Below are positions 19,401-27,512 of a stretch of DNA of 64,000 nt, in pieces; positions within the stretch are counted from its first letter, which is position 1; every line of letters starts with the position of its first letter. Below the pieces are notes generated by a model. It was not told where the DNA came from, made no database searches, and saw nothing but the letters and a program-made list of their open reading frames with translations. The translations under genes and the position numbers were made by a program. The DNA comes from Saprospiraceae bacterium (GTDB lineage: Bacteria > Bacteroidota > Bacteroidia > Chitinophagales > Saprospiraceae): assembly GCA_027488935.1 (NCBI GenBank), contig JAIYAP010000038.1, forward strand, positions 97,306-161,305, written 5' to 3'.

Positions 19401-19411
19401 TGTTAAGATAG
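13457..19411 (+). CDS. Giant T9SS-sorted surface protein (CHU_C / gliding-motility C-terminal domain)
   Basis: Exported protein of 1,984 residues. A signal peptide (about 1-23, ending IALSQ) is followed by a very long series of beta-sandwich segments of DUF11/CARDB type, recognisable by phrases such as VNVRNIGTVPAQGVQIQLWY, VVLPADENCTC and PNGLVYEPSTVSGA. PKD/Ig-like modules (about 1600-1700) follow. The last 90 residues (from about 1893) are the type-B sorting domain: IPNAFTPNGDGTNDTFKVVD, IYDRWGEKVYES, WDGTIDGKPAPNDVYVYII. This tag directs cargo through the type IX secretion system to the cell surface. Many Cys residues are spread along the chain. It is probably an adhesin or structural surface protein; no enzymatic domain was recognised. 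It stands as a single gene, 126 bases before the next. Confidence 0.92.
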   Translation: MKLLHPVAVLLFALFSFQIALSQTILITFENPDALSVCNSDTFIITVRNLSAQVANNGSLTINLPNGLVYEPSTVSGATESNISNAQTPVFTFPPIAVGALQTIKVLLNADCNAAKVLDTGQLFIANLAVQTSAGNAQALTTSIPVETGLVLFDSVDPQFSSGERFDTINREICVINTRSGPISKLFFEDSHQVGIEIVVANAQNVSQTPIFYKNTFSGAFLAGFGDGDALLEQGEKVCFIEKVIITDCGTPEYNNQSRLRIGWGCDESMCRYDSLLAGIDIKESTRVPNLKMAGIWNPPADYCASLGAIAGIKIKNIGAGNAKDVLLRLKVSEQEFVGIEPTSIRLVSANGTVTPLPPSVVLPKTIGDCNKSFGKDITLVLPFVAAKDSTTLLFDYYNCSAECNEILPTFQLEYFYQKPCPPNGFVSDGLVIAPDIAYKLRQKLQFSANSCLQDNTTYPFQYKISSKRLTEANGVLKIVMELPNGMELSGDCPLLLGGVAPTDTTLVPAPDRPISTLTLTYPLPLSAETDLLVFCLKYTCDTTVFCVDDTTFQDVGGTVINYDPTGLCSKSCVTPFPVRTYWLPKADDALKCGANTCEEIFLSLSQNNCKPDDGDPNPLDTLIAQDTFLGHFVWKMDAYRLNYDLPDLDNNRIADGPGQAKGINVARRRYLSGDTMRVEFRIYVDSGVGMRSFTRSIIQAIYKSDIGVNDNDSFNILLAKSVFSNQAKFRLLSDSVRVRYADGAEYKALYKGINFPFDENYVVIKQVNTYPSVILDEVSYYANLSAIRLDTLFNQGLLPKASIGKGDSLFIYADYKLDFNFIPPSDNNPNPPLVGFRTSGNNLGFGFTANNNQFTIPGQYSGFKTSWTNSAYSLKPCQNSAQVKPFNFRLRIARGNMFPFEVRPLATIRDYNQSKPLQANVVNAQLKYLALQDSMLILSNATLPFTQNSAAFDLNFDNAFSNPIDEGFFFSTEVTFGPDCSFGKPDTSLQHLTIGFKPGMTTPDSLVEQKFNTLGYFSNQPRLQLNSNDTIVYITKKDFDLDFTIRNSVASPAPNMWVNVVSPSGNASSFQLFQLPQLQSIAKQNNIFQLNNLNGFNANNYRLTGINTSCVSDSLLIIYGWNCSQVTNVSPEICGIDSFWVVLRKESPEIEMDIRAEPASIQICEESDYYEVELYNAKTGYAYDLDLSVNLPPGLDIVPGSCQISYPAGSPYVPLANPVNSNGLFQWDINSVQAAIALNGLPGIDQAPKNALKIRFKTLANCGFVANAQPIFGATGFDPCGSATNTLNKPASSLTVNGLNPSYGVIMELNPTGTPMLYCGGTQQYKVRTTLLGKPSGTDSIYVLLPASLQYVSGSYTPGQNAPIGTPSTTQEGFRVVIPSNLDNGSVIEFTFSVQIQTGAGCGNDLIIAQSRVSTAAFCATLGTNCTVYFATGTAILPFQIAHPQLDITDANIQNINNTLQVKVNVRNIGTVPAQGVQIQLWYDQNGDGLVSANDLLITTGSVNNTLNPSGNITINLPALSTLPDLCNLIVVLPADENCTCSDQLFPLKNLQVVAPNEDICSIKAVQVGIPAQNGFQYQWSVPNGSVQCATCASTEFTPPAGAQAGYSETISLLATGPNCSVEYQFTYTFGFPFTLKPNNQTLCEGKQLVLSVTPTGATYTWAGPGVTNNNAATQVLYPIQTGTYSVTVTRSNGCTADTSMLITVLPSDTIQLPALITCQGEPINILGQNTSTAGTYNLLLQKQNGCDSLIRQQLIVKPSTQTQSTQQFCKGDTLKVYNQVFVQNGGQACTTNMGINGCDSTHCVNVVALDPPLIQSPDTIYGQILQNITLTGAGGFNQYAWTPALPDCANCPGGTVRFDTAGYYEYILVISDDQGCGDTVVYRIVVFPPCDAKNVRIPNAFTPNGDGTNDTFKVVDREGAEVVGGIQIYDRWGEKVYESTTQLYWDGTIDGKPAPNDVYVYIIQIICGDSPEKLVGDVTLLR

Positions 19412-19537
19412 GTTTGCAGTAATTTTACAAAATGTTGTAAAAACAGTTGTGGTGCATACGGAAAACAGCATTTGGGCGTTCTGTGGGCATCATAACACTG
19501 CAAATTTCTTTTCAAACACTTTAGTCTCTTTCAGTTT

Positions 19538-20461
19538 ATGCAGGATAATCAAAGTTCCCGGATCTACGGTATCATCGTAACCATTTTGTTGGCCCTGGCA
19601 GCAGGGTTTGGTTTCTTTTTTTGGCAAAAGTCAAAAGTTTACCTCGCGCAAAATGAACAAGGTGAAAAGGACAGGGTTACACTTACACAGGAAAAAGCAT
19701 CCATTGAAGCATCGCTTGACAGTTTGAGCAACGCCTATGCCTCTTTGCGGACCGAAAACGAAAACCTACAAGGAAAAGTTACCAGTTCAGCTGAAATTGT
19801 TGCCCAAAAGGAAATCGTAATCAATCAAATCAAGTCGGCGAGTACCAAGGATTTGGCCAGTTTACGAGATCAGGTTGACAGACTGAAAAAAACTAAAATT
19901 GAACTGGAAACCATTATTGCTACCCTGCAAAGTGAAAACGCCCAGTTAAAAGATGAAAATCTGCGTTTGACAGATGAAAATAGCAACCTAAAAGGCCAAA
20001 ATACCACCTTGAACGACCAAATGCAGGGCTTAGCCAAACAACTGGAAGAGCAAATTCGCAAAACGCAATCGGCAACTTTCAAAGCCACTTCTTTCCGGGT
20101 GGAAATGGAACGCCGCAACGACAAACTGACCACCCGTGCGCGTAAGGTGCGGGAGATATTCGTTAGTTTTGATTTGGCGGACGTGCCGGAACCGTTTCAC
20201 GGGCCTCAAAAACTATATTTGGCCGTTACCAACGATAAAGGATCGCCTGTGGTAAGCACCAATCCAACCAAAGCAACCATTTCTTCCCCAACAGGTCCCG
20301 TTGAAATTCAGGCACAAATGGTAAAACAAGTCGTACTGGAAGGTACACAACGCCAATCTTTCAATTACAAATTGGATGAACGACTCAAGGCCGGCAATTA
20401 TGTTGTCGCCATTTATTGTGACAAAGGTTTGTTAGGAGCATCTACTTTTCGGCTCCAGTAA
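19538..20461 (+). CDS. Membrane-anchored coiled-coil protein
   Basis: Protein of 307 residues with one N-terminal transmembrane helix (about 9-29), a long coiled coil (about 36-190, with leucine/asparagine heptads such as LQSENAQLKDENLRLTDEN) and a C-terminal beta-rich domain (about 195-307) starting FKATSFRVEMERRNDKLTTRARKV cut into a compact fold ending FRLQ. The topology suggests a cytoplasmic N-terminus and a periplasmic coiled coil. The TamB-like gene begins 12 bases after the stop, so the pair is probably one transcript and the protein may work with envelope assembly. No named family was recognised. Confidence 0.8.
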   Translation: MQDNQSSRIYGIIVTILLALAAGFGFFFWQKSKVYLAQNEQGEKDRVTLTQEKASIEASLDSLSNAYASLRTENENLQGKVTSSAEIVAQKEIVINQIKSASTKDLASLRDQVDRLKKTKIELETIIATLQSENAQLKDENLRLTDENSNLKGQNTTLNDQMQGLAKQLEEQIRKTQSATFKATSFRVEMERRNDKLTTRARKVREIFVSFDLADVPEPFHGPQKLYLAVTNDKGSPVVSTNPTKATISSPTGPVEIQAQMVKQVVLEGTQRQSFNYKLDERLKAGNYVVAIYCDKGLLGASTFRLQ

Positions 20462-20473
20462 TTAAAAATTAAT

Positions 20474-23400
20474 ATGACGCAATCGCCCAGCGATCCCAAA
20501 TTGCCCGTGAAACCAAGCAACGTTGTTTGGACGCGCATGCGCCGCATTTGGCGTAGGATTGAAAATGGCGTTTTTGCACTGGTTTCCCTGTTGGTGATCC
20601 TGTACTTTGTACTGCAAACTTCCTATGTACAAAACTGGATTATCCAAAAGATAACCGGGTATTTGTCTGCCGAATTAAAAACGGAAGTCAGAATCAATCA
20701 TGTAAATATTGAATTTTTTGACAACTTAGTGTTGGAAGGGTTCTATATTCAGGATTTGCAGGGCGATACCTTGGTTTATGCGGGCAAATTTACGGCTGGA
20801 CTGAATTCCAATATCTTTTCACTTTTTTGGAACAAACTGGAATTTAATGAGATTAGCCTGCAGGATGCGAAGGTGCATATCATGCGGCCAATCGGGGCTG
20901 CCGATAACAATGCCCAGTTTTTGATGGATTATTTTACGGGCCCTCCTTCCAATGACCCGGATAAAAAACCAGCGCCCTTTATCATTAAAATACAAAATCT
21001 ACTCTTGAAAGAGGTTGAGTTTTTAAGTGATGACCAACAACGGGGACAACGGATGCTGTTCAAGGTGCCTTATGGCAATGTCAAAGTAAACAAACTGGAT
21101 TTGGCCGAAAAACTGGCCGATATTCGGTCGGCAGACCTGCGTGGTTTTTTGTTCGATTTTAAAGATTATCCTGCCCCGCCAAGTACAGCAACAGAAGCGA
21201 ACGCCCAAACTGTTAGTCTGCCAGATACAACGCAAAACGTTGATAATAAAGTATTTAAATTCCTGGTGCATCAGTTTTCACTCGAAACTGGGCGCTTTGT
21301 AATGGATAAATACCGCAACACACCCGAAGTGCCAGTAATGGCAGGTGTGATGGATTATGATCACCTTTTTGTTGATAAAATCACCATTAAGGGTGAAAAA
21401 ATTGAATTTGATGAAAATTTAGCCTTCACCGGTGTACTCAAAGAACTGGCCGCCAAAGAACGCAGCGGATTCGAAATCGTACACAGCGAAGCGGGTAGGG
21501 TAGTGGTGAATGATACTTTAACCGCCCTATATCAAACCAAAATTCAAACAGCCGGGGGGAGTGACCTGGGCGACTCGATCCTATTGCACTATAATTCGTA
21601 CTATAACTATTTGAATTTCAATAGTAAAGTGCGCTTGGATATCCATTTGGCAGCGGGCTCCAAACTGCGGTTAGGAGATGTCATGTACTTTAATGAAGCA
21701 ACCGCCACCCAATCTTTTTTTGTACAAAACAAAGAAACCATAGCCGATGTAACTGGCTTGGTGGAAGGTAAGGTGAAACGCCTAAATGGCCGAAACCTGG
21801 ATATTCGAATAGGTCAAAATACCCTCATCAAAGCTGATTTTGACGGAAATGACATGGATGAAGGCGCCGATTTGCTGCAAATCCACGTGAAATTCAAAAA
21901 ACTAATCTCCGACATCGCTTCGGTAAAACAATTGATTCCGGGCTTCAATCCACCTGGCGCTATTTACCGTTTAGGACATATTGGGTACGAAGGAGACTAT
22001 GATATATTTTTCGGATACGACCACATCCTAAACGGGTACCTGATTACAGATATTGGTTCGGGTAAGTTTGACATGAAGTTGAACCTGGCCGATGGTATGC
22101 AAAAAGCACAATATTCCGGCCGTTTGAACATGAATCAGTTCGATTTGGCTTCCTGGACGGGCAATAAAGATTTTGGTAAAACAACTTTCCACGTTTCTAT
22201 TGAAGAAGGATCTCGGGGCTTGAGTATGGAAACGATGAACTTGAAAGTAAAAGGAGCGGTGGATACATTTTTTTACAAAGGGTATAATTATCGGAATGTA
22301 GAAATGAAAGGGGCCATTCAAAACAGGGTATTTGATGGAAAACTTGGAATTAACGACCCCAATGTTGATTTTGATTTTGATGGCGCGATTAATTTTAAAG
22401 ACACCATTCCGCAACTGGCCTTTAGTGCCGATGTGCGTCGACTCGATTTAGGAGCCTTGAACCTGTTGAATCAGGACTGGATTTTATCAGGAAAAATTTC
22501 AGAAATTAACCTGAATGCAAAGAATATCAACGATTTAAATGGTACCGTCCTGCTGCGCAATGTGCTGATTTTGCAGGATCACGAAATTTCACATCGAATA
22601 GATTCCGTGCGGCTGTCATCCTATACCGGGTTCAACGGAATGAATCAGTTCAAAATGAACTCTAATATTGCAGACGGATATTTGAGCGGACGATTCAAAA
22701 TTACCACGGTCGCGAACAACCTCCTGAAATTATTTGGAAAGTACCACCCCGAATTTGCGCAAAGACTGCATTTGCCAAGTTCCGATTCCATTGCGCTGAC
22801 CGATCAGTATGAAATGGAACTGCGTATTAAAGATACCAAAACACTGACGGGACTGCTTTCAGAAGATTTGGCCCCTTTAAAGAATGTTACCCTAAAAGCC
22901 TCCGTTGATGCACCGGCAGGCAAAACAAACCTGGCCCTTTGGGTGCCCGTTTTACAATATCAATCTTTTCAGGCCACCGAAATTGGGCTAAATTGGGACG
23001 GCAACAAGGAAAATGGCGACTATTATTTTAGTGTACCGAACACCACTTTTTCAGAAAATGGCAAACTGCCTCCAATTGAATTAAAAGGTTTTTTAAAACG
23101 CAATGCCTTGGGGATTAAATTGTTAGCGCGCGACACCGCAAAACAATCCTATTTCATTAAAGGGGTGAACCTCGATGGGGTATTGTCGGTGGTAGATTCG
23201 TTGTGGCAAATGCGCTTTAATAGTTCTGAATTGGCCATGTTTAACGAAGACTGGGTCATCAGCGACGATAACTATTTGCGGTTTGGAGAAGGTTTTTTTG
23301 CGGCGAAAGAATTCGAATTTTTTAGCGCCAACAAACGGATTTTGCTCGATAGCCTGAATAATGGCCGGGGTATTTCGTTGTCCATGACCAATTTTAACCT

Positions 23401-25447
23401 CGATTTCATCAATCGCTACATTGCAGGTTCTGATTTTAATTTTAGAGGGAAGGTATATGACTTTGACGTTAAAGTAGAGGATGTCTTTAAAATGGAAGGT
23501 ATTGGTGGCTTCTTGTCCTCCGATACGGTGTTTATTAATGATGTGCCTTATGGCGAAATCACGGGTAACATCGACATGGCTACCCCAAGTGCGCCCCTTT
23601 CCTGGAAAATATTTTTGCAAAATGCCAATCATAAATTGCGTTTCGCAGGTGCCTGGTTGCCCTCCGGTACCCAGACGATGTATGTAGACGACCTTAATGT
23701 GTCGGTAGAACCCGAACACTTTAACAGTCAATTGGATGCCAATGGTTTTCCCTTGCAAATTATTGAAACGTTTGTACCAGGCATCTCCAAAACAACTGGG
23801 CGATTTGACGCCAATATACACCTCGATGGCCGTTTCAATCGGATTGCCATGAACGGCGATGTACTTATTCGAGAAGGACAACTTCAAATGGATTATTTAA
23901 AATCCATGTACCATCTTAAAAACCAACCAATTAAATTATCAGAATATAAAATTTGGGCCGATGGCGATACCATTTGGGATGCAACACAAAAAAGTATGGC
24001 TTTTGTGCGCGGCGGACTTAAACACGATCATTTTGACAACTGGATCATAGATTGCGAAATTAAGTCACGCCGTGGTGATAACTTTATGATTTTGAATACT
24101 TTACCGGAAGACAATGCCCTTTACTACGGGCAAGGGCTGGGCGAGTTTGATGCCAAATTTTCCGGGTCTTTTAGTCGAACCAATATCCTGGTAACCGCTA
24201 CGACCGGGAAAGACACCCGATTGTACATCCCGCTGACCACTGCATCGGATGCACAAGAAGTAAATTTTATAAAATTCGTTAAAAAAACACCTGTTGATCT
24301 TGATAGTACAAATAATAAAATACTACATTCAGGAATTGGGGAATTAAAAGGCCTTAATTTTGAAATGAATATGAGTGTCACGGATGATGCCGAAATTCAA
24401 TTAATTTTTGACGAACAGGCAGGCGATGTGATCAAGGGTAGGGGAGCGGGCAACATCAAATTAGTGATCAACCGGGAAGGCGAATTCAAGATGTATGGCA
24501 ACTACCAGATTAAAAAAGGGGAATATTTGTTTACCTTGTTAAACTGGATCAACAAGCCATTTACTGTTTCGGAAGGCGGCATGATCAACTGGTATGGCGA
24601 TCCTTATGGTGCACAAATTTCATTGGATGCGACCTATGAGGAAAGTACCCCGGTATATAATTTGGTGCAGGAAGAAATTCAAATTGGCAGCGGCACCCAG
24701 GATGATTTGGAAAAGGATGCCCGAAAGCCAACCCGTACCATTGTAACCATGCATTTGAAAGGCGACCTTTTAAAGCCGTCAATTGGTTTTGATATGGAAT
24801 TCCCGAATGCAACCGGCCAACTTAAAACGTTCATAGACAACAAATTGCGTTCGCTTCGGTCGGATCAAAACGAGTTGAACCGGCAAGTGTTTGGCTTGGT
24901 CGTAGTGGGGTCTTTTTTGCCCAATAATTCAACGGGCTTTTTACAAAACTCCGATTATGTTTCTTCAGCCTTTAACACCCTGACCCAGGTCTTAACCAAC
25001 CAGTTTTCGAGTTATTTGTCTGGTTTGGCCGCTGAATGGTTTGGTGGAGCAGTTTCCAGCATCGACTTTGATATTGCTTACAATGAGTACCGCAACTCTT
25101 TGAAAAACCCGGGTGCTACGGCCGATGTTGGTCGAGAGTTGCAATTGCGGCTAAGCAGTGGTTTTGCCAATGATCGGATTACCGTGCAGGTGGGTTCTCA
25201 ATTTGGGGTGGGAAGTGTAGGAGCCACCACAACCAATGGCTTTTTGGGCGAGGATGTGGTGGTAGAGATTCAGTTGACCGAAAACAGAAATTGGCGGCTA
25301 AAAATTTACCAACGTACAGAACCCGACATTACAGTAGGGCAGTTGCGCGGTCGATATGGCGCGGGTATTACCTTCCGCCGGGAGTTTGATACCTGGGAGG
25401 AAATGATCCACGGTGCGAACCAAAACATCAAAAAACGAAGCAAATAG
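20474..25447 (+). CDS. TamB-like translocation/assembly or lipid-transport protein (DUF490 C-terminus)
   Basis: Very large protein of 1,657 residues. A single N-terminal transmembrane helix (about 32-50) is followed by AsmA/TamB-like start sequences (VQNWIIQKITGYLSAELKTE) and more than 1,400 residues of repeating beta-strands with little low complexity. The C-terminal part (about 1,290-1,640) has the TamB/DUF490 pattern: GAGNIKLVINREGEFKMYGN, IKKGEYLFTL, SEGGMINWYGDPYGAQISLD, and later GVSVG-like strand runs. TamB-type proteins span the periplasm as a hydrophobic groove that carries phospholipids or helps outer-membrane protein assembly. TamA is not in view. It is preceded by a coiled-coil membrane protein gene. 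Confidence 0.88.
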   Translation: MTQSPSDPKLPVKPSNVVWTRMRRIWRRIENGVFALVSLLVILYFVLQTSYVQNWIIQKITGYLSAELKTEVRINHVNIEFFDNLVLEGFYIQDLQGDTLVYAGKFTAGLNSNIFSLFWNKLEFNEISLQDAKVHIMRPIGAADNNAQFLMDYFTGPPSNDPDKKPAPFIIKIQNLLLKEVEFLSDDQQRGQRMLFKVPYGNVKVNKLDLAEKLADIRSADLRGFLFDFKDYPAPPSTATEANAQTVSLPDTTQNVDNKVFKFLVHQFSLETGRFVMDKYRNTPEVPVMAGVMDYDHLFVDKITIKGEKIEFDENLAFTGVLKELAAKERSGFEIVHSEAGRVVVNDTLTALYQTKIQTAGGSDLGDSILLHYNSYYNYLNFNSKVRLDIHLAAGSKLRLGDVMYFNEATATQSFFVQNKETIADVTGLVEGKVKRLNGRNLDIRIGQNTLIKADFDGNDMDEGADLLQIHVKFKKLISDIASVKQLIPGFNPPGAIYRLGHIGYEGDYDIFFGYDHILNGYLITDIGSGKFDMKLNLADGMQKAQYSGRLNMNQFDLASWTGNKDFGKTTFHVSIEEGSRGLSMETMNLKVKGAVDTFFYKGYNYRNVEMKGAIQNRVFDGKLGINDPNVDFDFDGAINFKDTIPQLAFSADVRRLDLGALNLLNQDWILSGKISEINLNAKNINDLNGTVLLRNVLILQDHEISHRIDSVRLSSYTGFNGMNQFKMNSNIADGYLSGRFKITTVANNLLKLFGKYHPEFAQRLHLPSSDSIALTDQYEMELRIKDTKTLTGLLSEDLAPLKNVTLKASVDAPAGKTNLALWVPVLQYQSFQATEIGLNWDGNKENGDYYFSVPNTTFSENGKLPPIELKGFLKRNALGIKLLARDTAKQSYFIKGVNLDGVLSVVDSLWQMRFNSSELAMFNEDWVISDDNYLRFGEGFFAAKEFEFFSANKRILLDSLNNGRGISLSMTNFNLDFINRYIAGSDFNFRGKVYDFDVKVEDVFKMEGIGGFLSSDTVFINDVPYGEITGNIDMATPSAPLSWKIFLQNANHKLRFAGAWLPSGTQTMYVDDLNVSVEPEHFNSQLDANGFPLQIIETFVPGISKTTGRFDANIHLDGRFNRIAMNGDVLIREGQLQMDYLKSMYHLKNQPIKLSEYKIWADGDTIWDATQKSMAFVRGGLKHDHFDNWIIDCEIKSRRGDNFMILNTLPEDNALYYGQGLGEFDAKFSGSFSRTNILVTATTGKDTRLYIPLTTASDAQEVNFIKFVKKTPVDLDSTNNKILHSGIGELKGLNFEMNMSVTDDAEIQLIFDEQAGDVIKGRGAGNIKLVINREGEFKMYGNYQIKKGEYLFTLLNWINKPFTVSEGGMINWYGDPYGAQISLDATYEESTPVYNLVQEEIQIGSGTQDDLEKDARKPTRTIVTMHLKGDLLKPSIGFDMEFPNATGQLKTFIDNKLRSLRSDQNELNRQVFGLVVVGSFLPNNSTGFLQNSDYVSSAFNTLTQVLTNQFSSYLSGLAAEWFGGAVSSIDFDIAYNEYRNSLKNPGATADVGRELQLRLSSGFANDRITVQVGSQFGVGSVGATTTNGFLGEDVVVEIQLTENRNWRLKIYQRTEPDITVGQLRGRYGAGITFRREFDTWEEMIHGANQNIKKRSK

Positions 25448-25469
25448 GGTGGAAGTGCCTTGTTTTAAA

Positions 25470-25477
25470 TACCTTTG
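25470..25477 (+). promoter_or_regulatory. -7 box TACCTTTG for the Rrf2 regulator
   Basis: Exact -7 consensus, 18 bases before the ATG at 25496. An in-frame TTG at 25475 lies inside the box and so cannot be the start. No clear -33 TTTG is visible. Confidence 0.5.
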
Positions 25478-25495
25478 GAAAAAGAATTTTTCAAT

Positions 25496-25900
25496 ATGTT
25501 ATCAAAAAAAGCACAATACGCAATTAAAGCACTCAGTTACTTGGTTTCTCGGCAGTCGGAATGTCCGATTTTAATTAGTGAAATTGCCGAAAAAAAGCAA
25601 ATTCCGCTCAAATTTTTAGAAAATATACTGTTAGAACTGCGTAAAGCGGGCATTTTAGAAAGTAAAAAAGGCAAGGGTGGGGGATACCTAATCAAAACGA
25701 ACCCGGAAATGACTTCCTTGGCCAGTGTAATTCGCATTATTGATGGACCGATCGCCATGTTGCCTTGTGTGAGCCTTTATTTTTATGAACGCTGCGAATC
25801 GTGTGATGAAGAGCAATGTAAAATCAATGGTTTGTTTGTAGAAGCCCGGGATGCTGTGCTGGGCGTGTTGGAGCAAAAGACCTTGGCCGATTTGCGGTAA
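25496..25900 (+). CDS. Rrf2-family transcriptional regulator
   Basis: Winged-helix regulator of 134 residues. The N-terminus MLSKKAQYAIKALSYLV and the recognition region IPLKFLENILLELRKAGILESKKGKGGGYLI are typical of Rrf2/IscR/CymR proteins. A Cys cluster follows (LPCVSLYFYERCESCDEEQC), with four Cys in about 20 residues, similar to the region that holds a [2Fe-2S] cluster in IscR and NsrR. A redox or iron-sulfur-sensing role is likely, but the target genes are not evident. The start at 25496 is chosen because a -7 box overlaps the upstream TTG. It lies 48 bases after the TamB-like gene. Confidence 0.9.
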   Translation: MLSKKAQYAIKALSYLVSRQSECPILISEIAEKKQIPLKFLENILLELRKAGILESKKGKGGGYLIKTNPEMTSLASVIRIIDGPIAMLPCVSLYFYERCESCDEEQCKINGLFVEARDAVLGVLEQKTLADLR

Positions 25901-25907
25901 TAATTTG

Positions 25908-26098
25908 AACCAGCCATCAAAAAACCTCCGCGTAACTCCGTACCTCCAAGCTTCTCCGTGGAACCTCTCCTTCATTCTATTTAACATAATATAAATTATA
26001 GAAAATAAAACCGAGGTTAAATACCGCCTGCAGCATAAAACCATACATGGCATAGGCGTGAATTCCAATTTCGAAACACACTCGATCGATGGCTGGTT
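25908..26098. repeat. Intergenic block with degenerate CTCCGTGN-type tandem repeats and an 11-bp flanking inverted repeat
   Basis: Between Rrf2 and the ATPase gene lie about 217 gene-free bases. AACCAGCCATC at 25908-25918 is perfectly repeated in inverse orientation at 26088-26098. Inside, 25925-25969 contains a degraded run of 8-10-base units (CTCCGCG, CTCCGTAC, CTCCAAG, CTCCGTGG), a repeat style I know from many Bacteroidota intergenic regions. No convincing gene or gene remnant was identified between them. Confidence 0.5.
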
Positions 26099-26117
26099 GA
26101 CTGAACTTCTATAAGTC

Positions 26118-27458
26118 TTATACGCCATTTACAAAATTCTGAACCGCATAAACCGGGTAAATATCAACCCCGTCCACTGACCCGAAGTTTTCAAATGAAA
26201 ACCGGATGCCTTTGTTTCGCTGCTTTTCTTTTAAAAACTGATACATACTTTGCATCGCGCCCGAATGCGCAGCCTTGACTTCAATGGGCAAAATTTCGGT
26301 ATTCTTTTGATACACATAATCTACTTCAGCATTGCTACTGGCCGTCTCGCGATGCCAATAATATAAATTTTCCGCGTGGTAAGGATTGCTATATTTTAAC
26401 AATTCAATTCCAACGCATAACTCAACCAAGGCACCTTTGTTAATGCTGTTGAAATCGGCAGAAAGTATAATATCCGATAAATTTAGCCCCAAAATGCGCT
26501 GAAAAATCCCCGTATCATACAACAACATTTTCCGTTTTTTAGGATCGTTTTCTGCGCCAACTGGAATGCCATTTGCAGCGCTATGGGTGACCGGAACCAC
26601 CAGTCCAGCCATGATTAATAAGTTGACAGCCTCTTTGATCTGTACCAATTTTGCCTCTGTAGCCGCTTTGGTATACACAAATTTTCCACCCATTTGCATC
26701 GCTACAGATTCAAACACCTCCAAAACACGCAAAGAAGGTACTTTTTTCTTATATTTCGCAAAATCCGCTTTCACAGAAACCAATAAATCGTCCAGAACCA
26801 ATTGAACCTCAAGGAGTCCCCTACCCTGCACATACTTCAAGACAGCCTCTGGCATGCCACCTACCAGCAGAAATTTCTTGAACAAATCAAGCAGTTTTTC
26901 ATGCAATATACTTTGAAGCGGAGCATGAATATGGGCATTTTGCTTCATATTAAACAAATGCACCTCCCCTATCGCTAAAAGAAATTCATCAAAGGAAAAA
27001 GGATAGACAAACAAGGAACGGACCCGCCCTACCCCATAAGAAGGCAGTTCATCCAACGCAAATTCTAGCAAGGAGCCGGCAGCCACCACGTGTAAATCAG
27101 GCATTTTTTCATAAAAAAATCGAAGGGCAGAAATCGCTGGCAAACAAGCCTGAATTTCATCAAAAAACAAGAGTGTTTTACCTGCGATGATCGGCACATT
27201 CAATACGGCCGATAAGTTCTCACAAATCTGCTGCGGATTTAAATCACCTTCAAATAAGGTATGGATCGAGCGATTTTCTTCAAAATTAACCTCTACATAA
27301 TACTCAAAATGAGCCGACAATGCACGAATAGCCGAAGATTTTCCAACCTGCCGCGCACCACGCAGCAGCAAGGGCTTTCGATCTAACGAAGTTTTCCAAT
27401 CCAATAAAATAGGGTCAATCGACCGACTCAAATAAATTTCCGATTTTTTCACAGGCAA
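26118..27458 (-). CDS. AAA-family ATPase with DUF4143 C-terminus
   Basis: Protein of 446 residues of the widespread 'ATP-binding protein, AAA_14 plus DUF4143' type. The Walker A motif GARQVGKS is at 34-41 and the Walker B stretch LLFFDEIQ at about 96. The C-terminal DUF4143 part ends in a nuclease-like core pattern (NAEVDYVYQ, LPIEVKAAHSG) reminiscent of restriction-endonuclease folds. The function of the family is unknown. These genes are patchily distributed and often accessory. The first start is a TTG within an 18-base direct repeat; the GTG two codons later (MKKSEIYLS...) is an equally good start. Confidence 0.88.
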   Translation of the reverse strand: MPVKKSEIYLSRSIDPILLDWKTSLDRKPLLLRGARQVGKSSAIRALSAHFEYYVEVNFEENRSIHTLFEGDLNPQQICENLSAVLNVPIIAGKTLLFFDEIQACLPAISALRFFYEKMPDLHVVAAGSLLEFALDELPSYGVGRVRSLFVYPFSFDEFLLAIGEVHLFNMKQNAHIHAPLQSILHEKLLDLFKKFLLVGGMPEAVLKYVQGRGLLEVQLVLDDLLVSVKADFAKYKKKVPSLRVLEVFESVAMQMGGKFVYTKAATEAKLVQIKEAVNLLIMAGLVVPVTHSAANGIPVGAENDPKKRKMLLYDTGIFQRILGLNLSDIILSADFNSINKGALVELCVGIELLKYSNPYHAENLYYWHRETASSNAEVDYVYQKNTEILPIEVKAAHSGAMQSMYQFLKEKQRNKGIRFSFENFGSVDGVDIYPVYAVQNFVNGV

Positions 27459-27492
27459 ACCTTACGTGTTTTTTGATTTTTTCACAGGCAAA
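27442..27492. repeat. 18-bp direct repeat, period 33, at the ATPase start
   Basis: GATTTTTTCACAGGCAAA occurs at 27442-27459 and again at 27475-27492. The first copy contains the likely start codon of the minus-strand ATPase; the second would encode the same N-terminal residues but runs into a stop. It looks like a short tandem duplication of the translation start region. Confidence 0.75.
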
Positions 27493-27512
27493 TCTACATC
27501 AAAATTCCATTT

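Noticed and set aside
23123..23887. A 254-codon minus-strand frame within the TamB-like gene.
   Set aside because: No signal, domain or promoter; it lies entirely inside a well-supported plus-strand gene.
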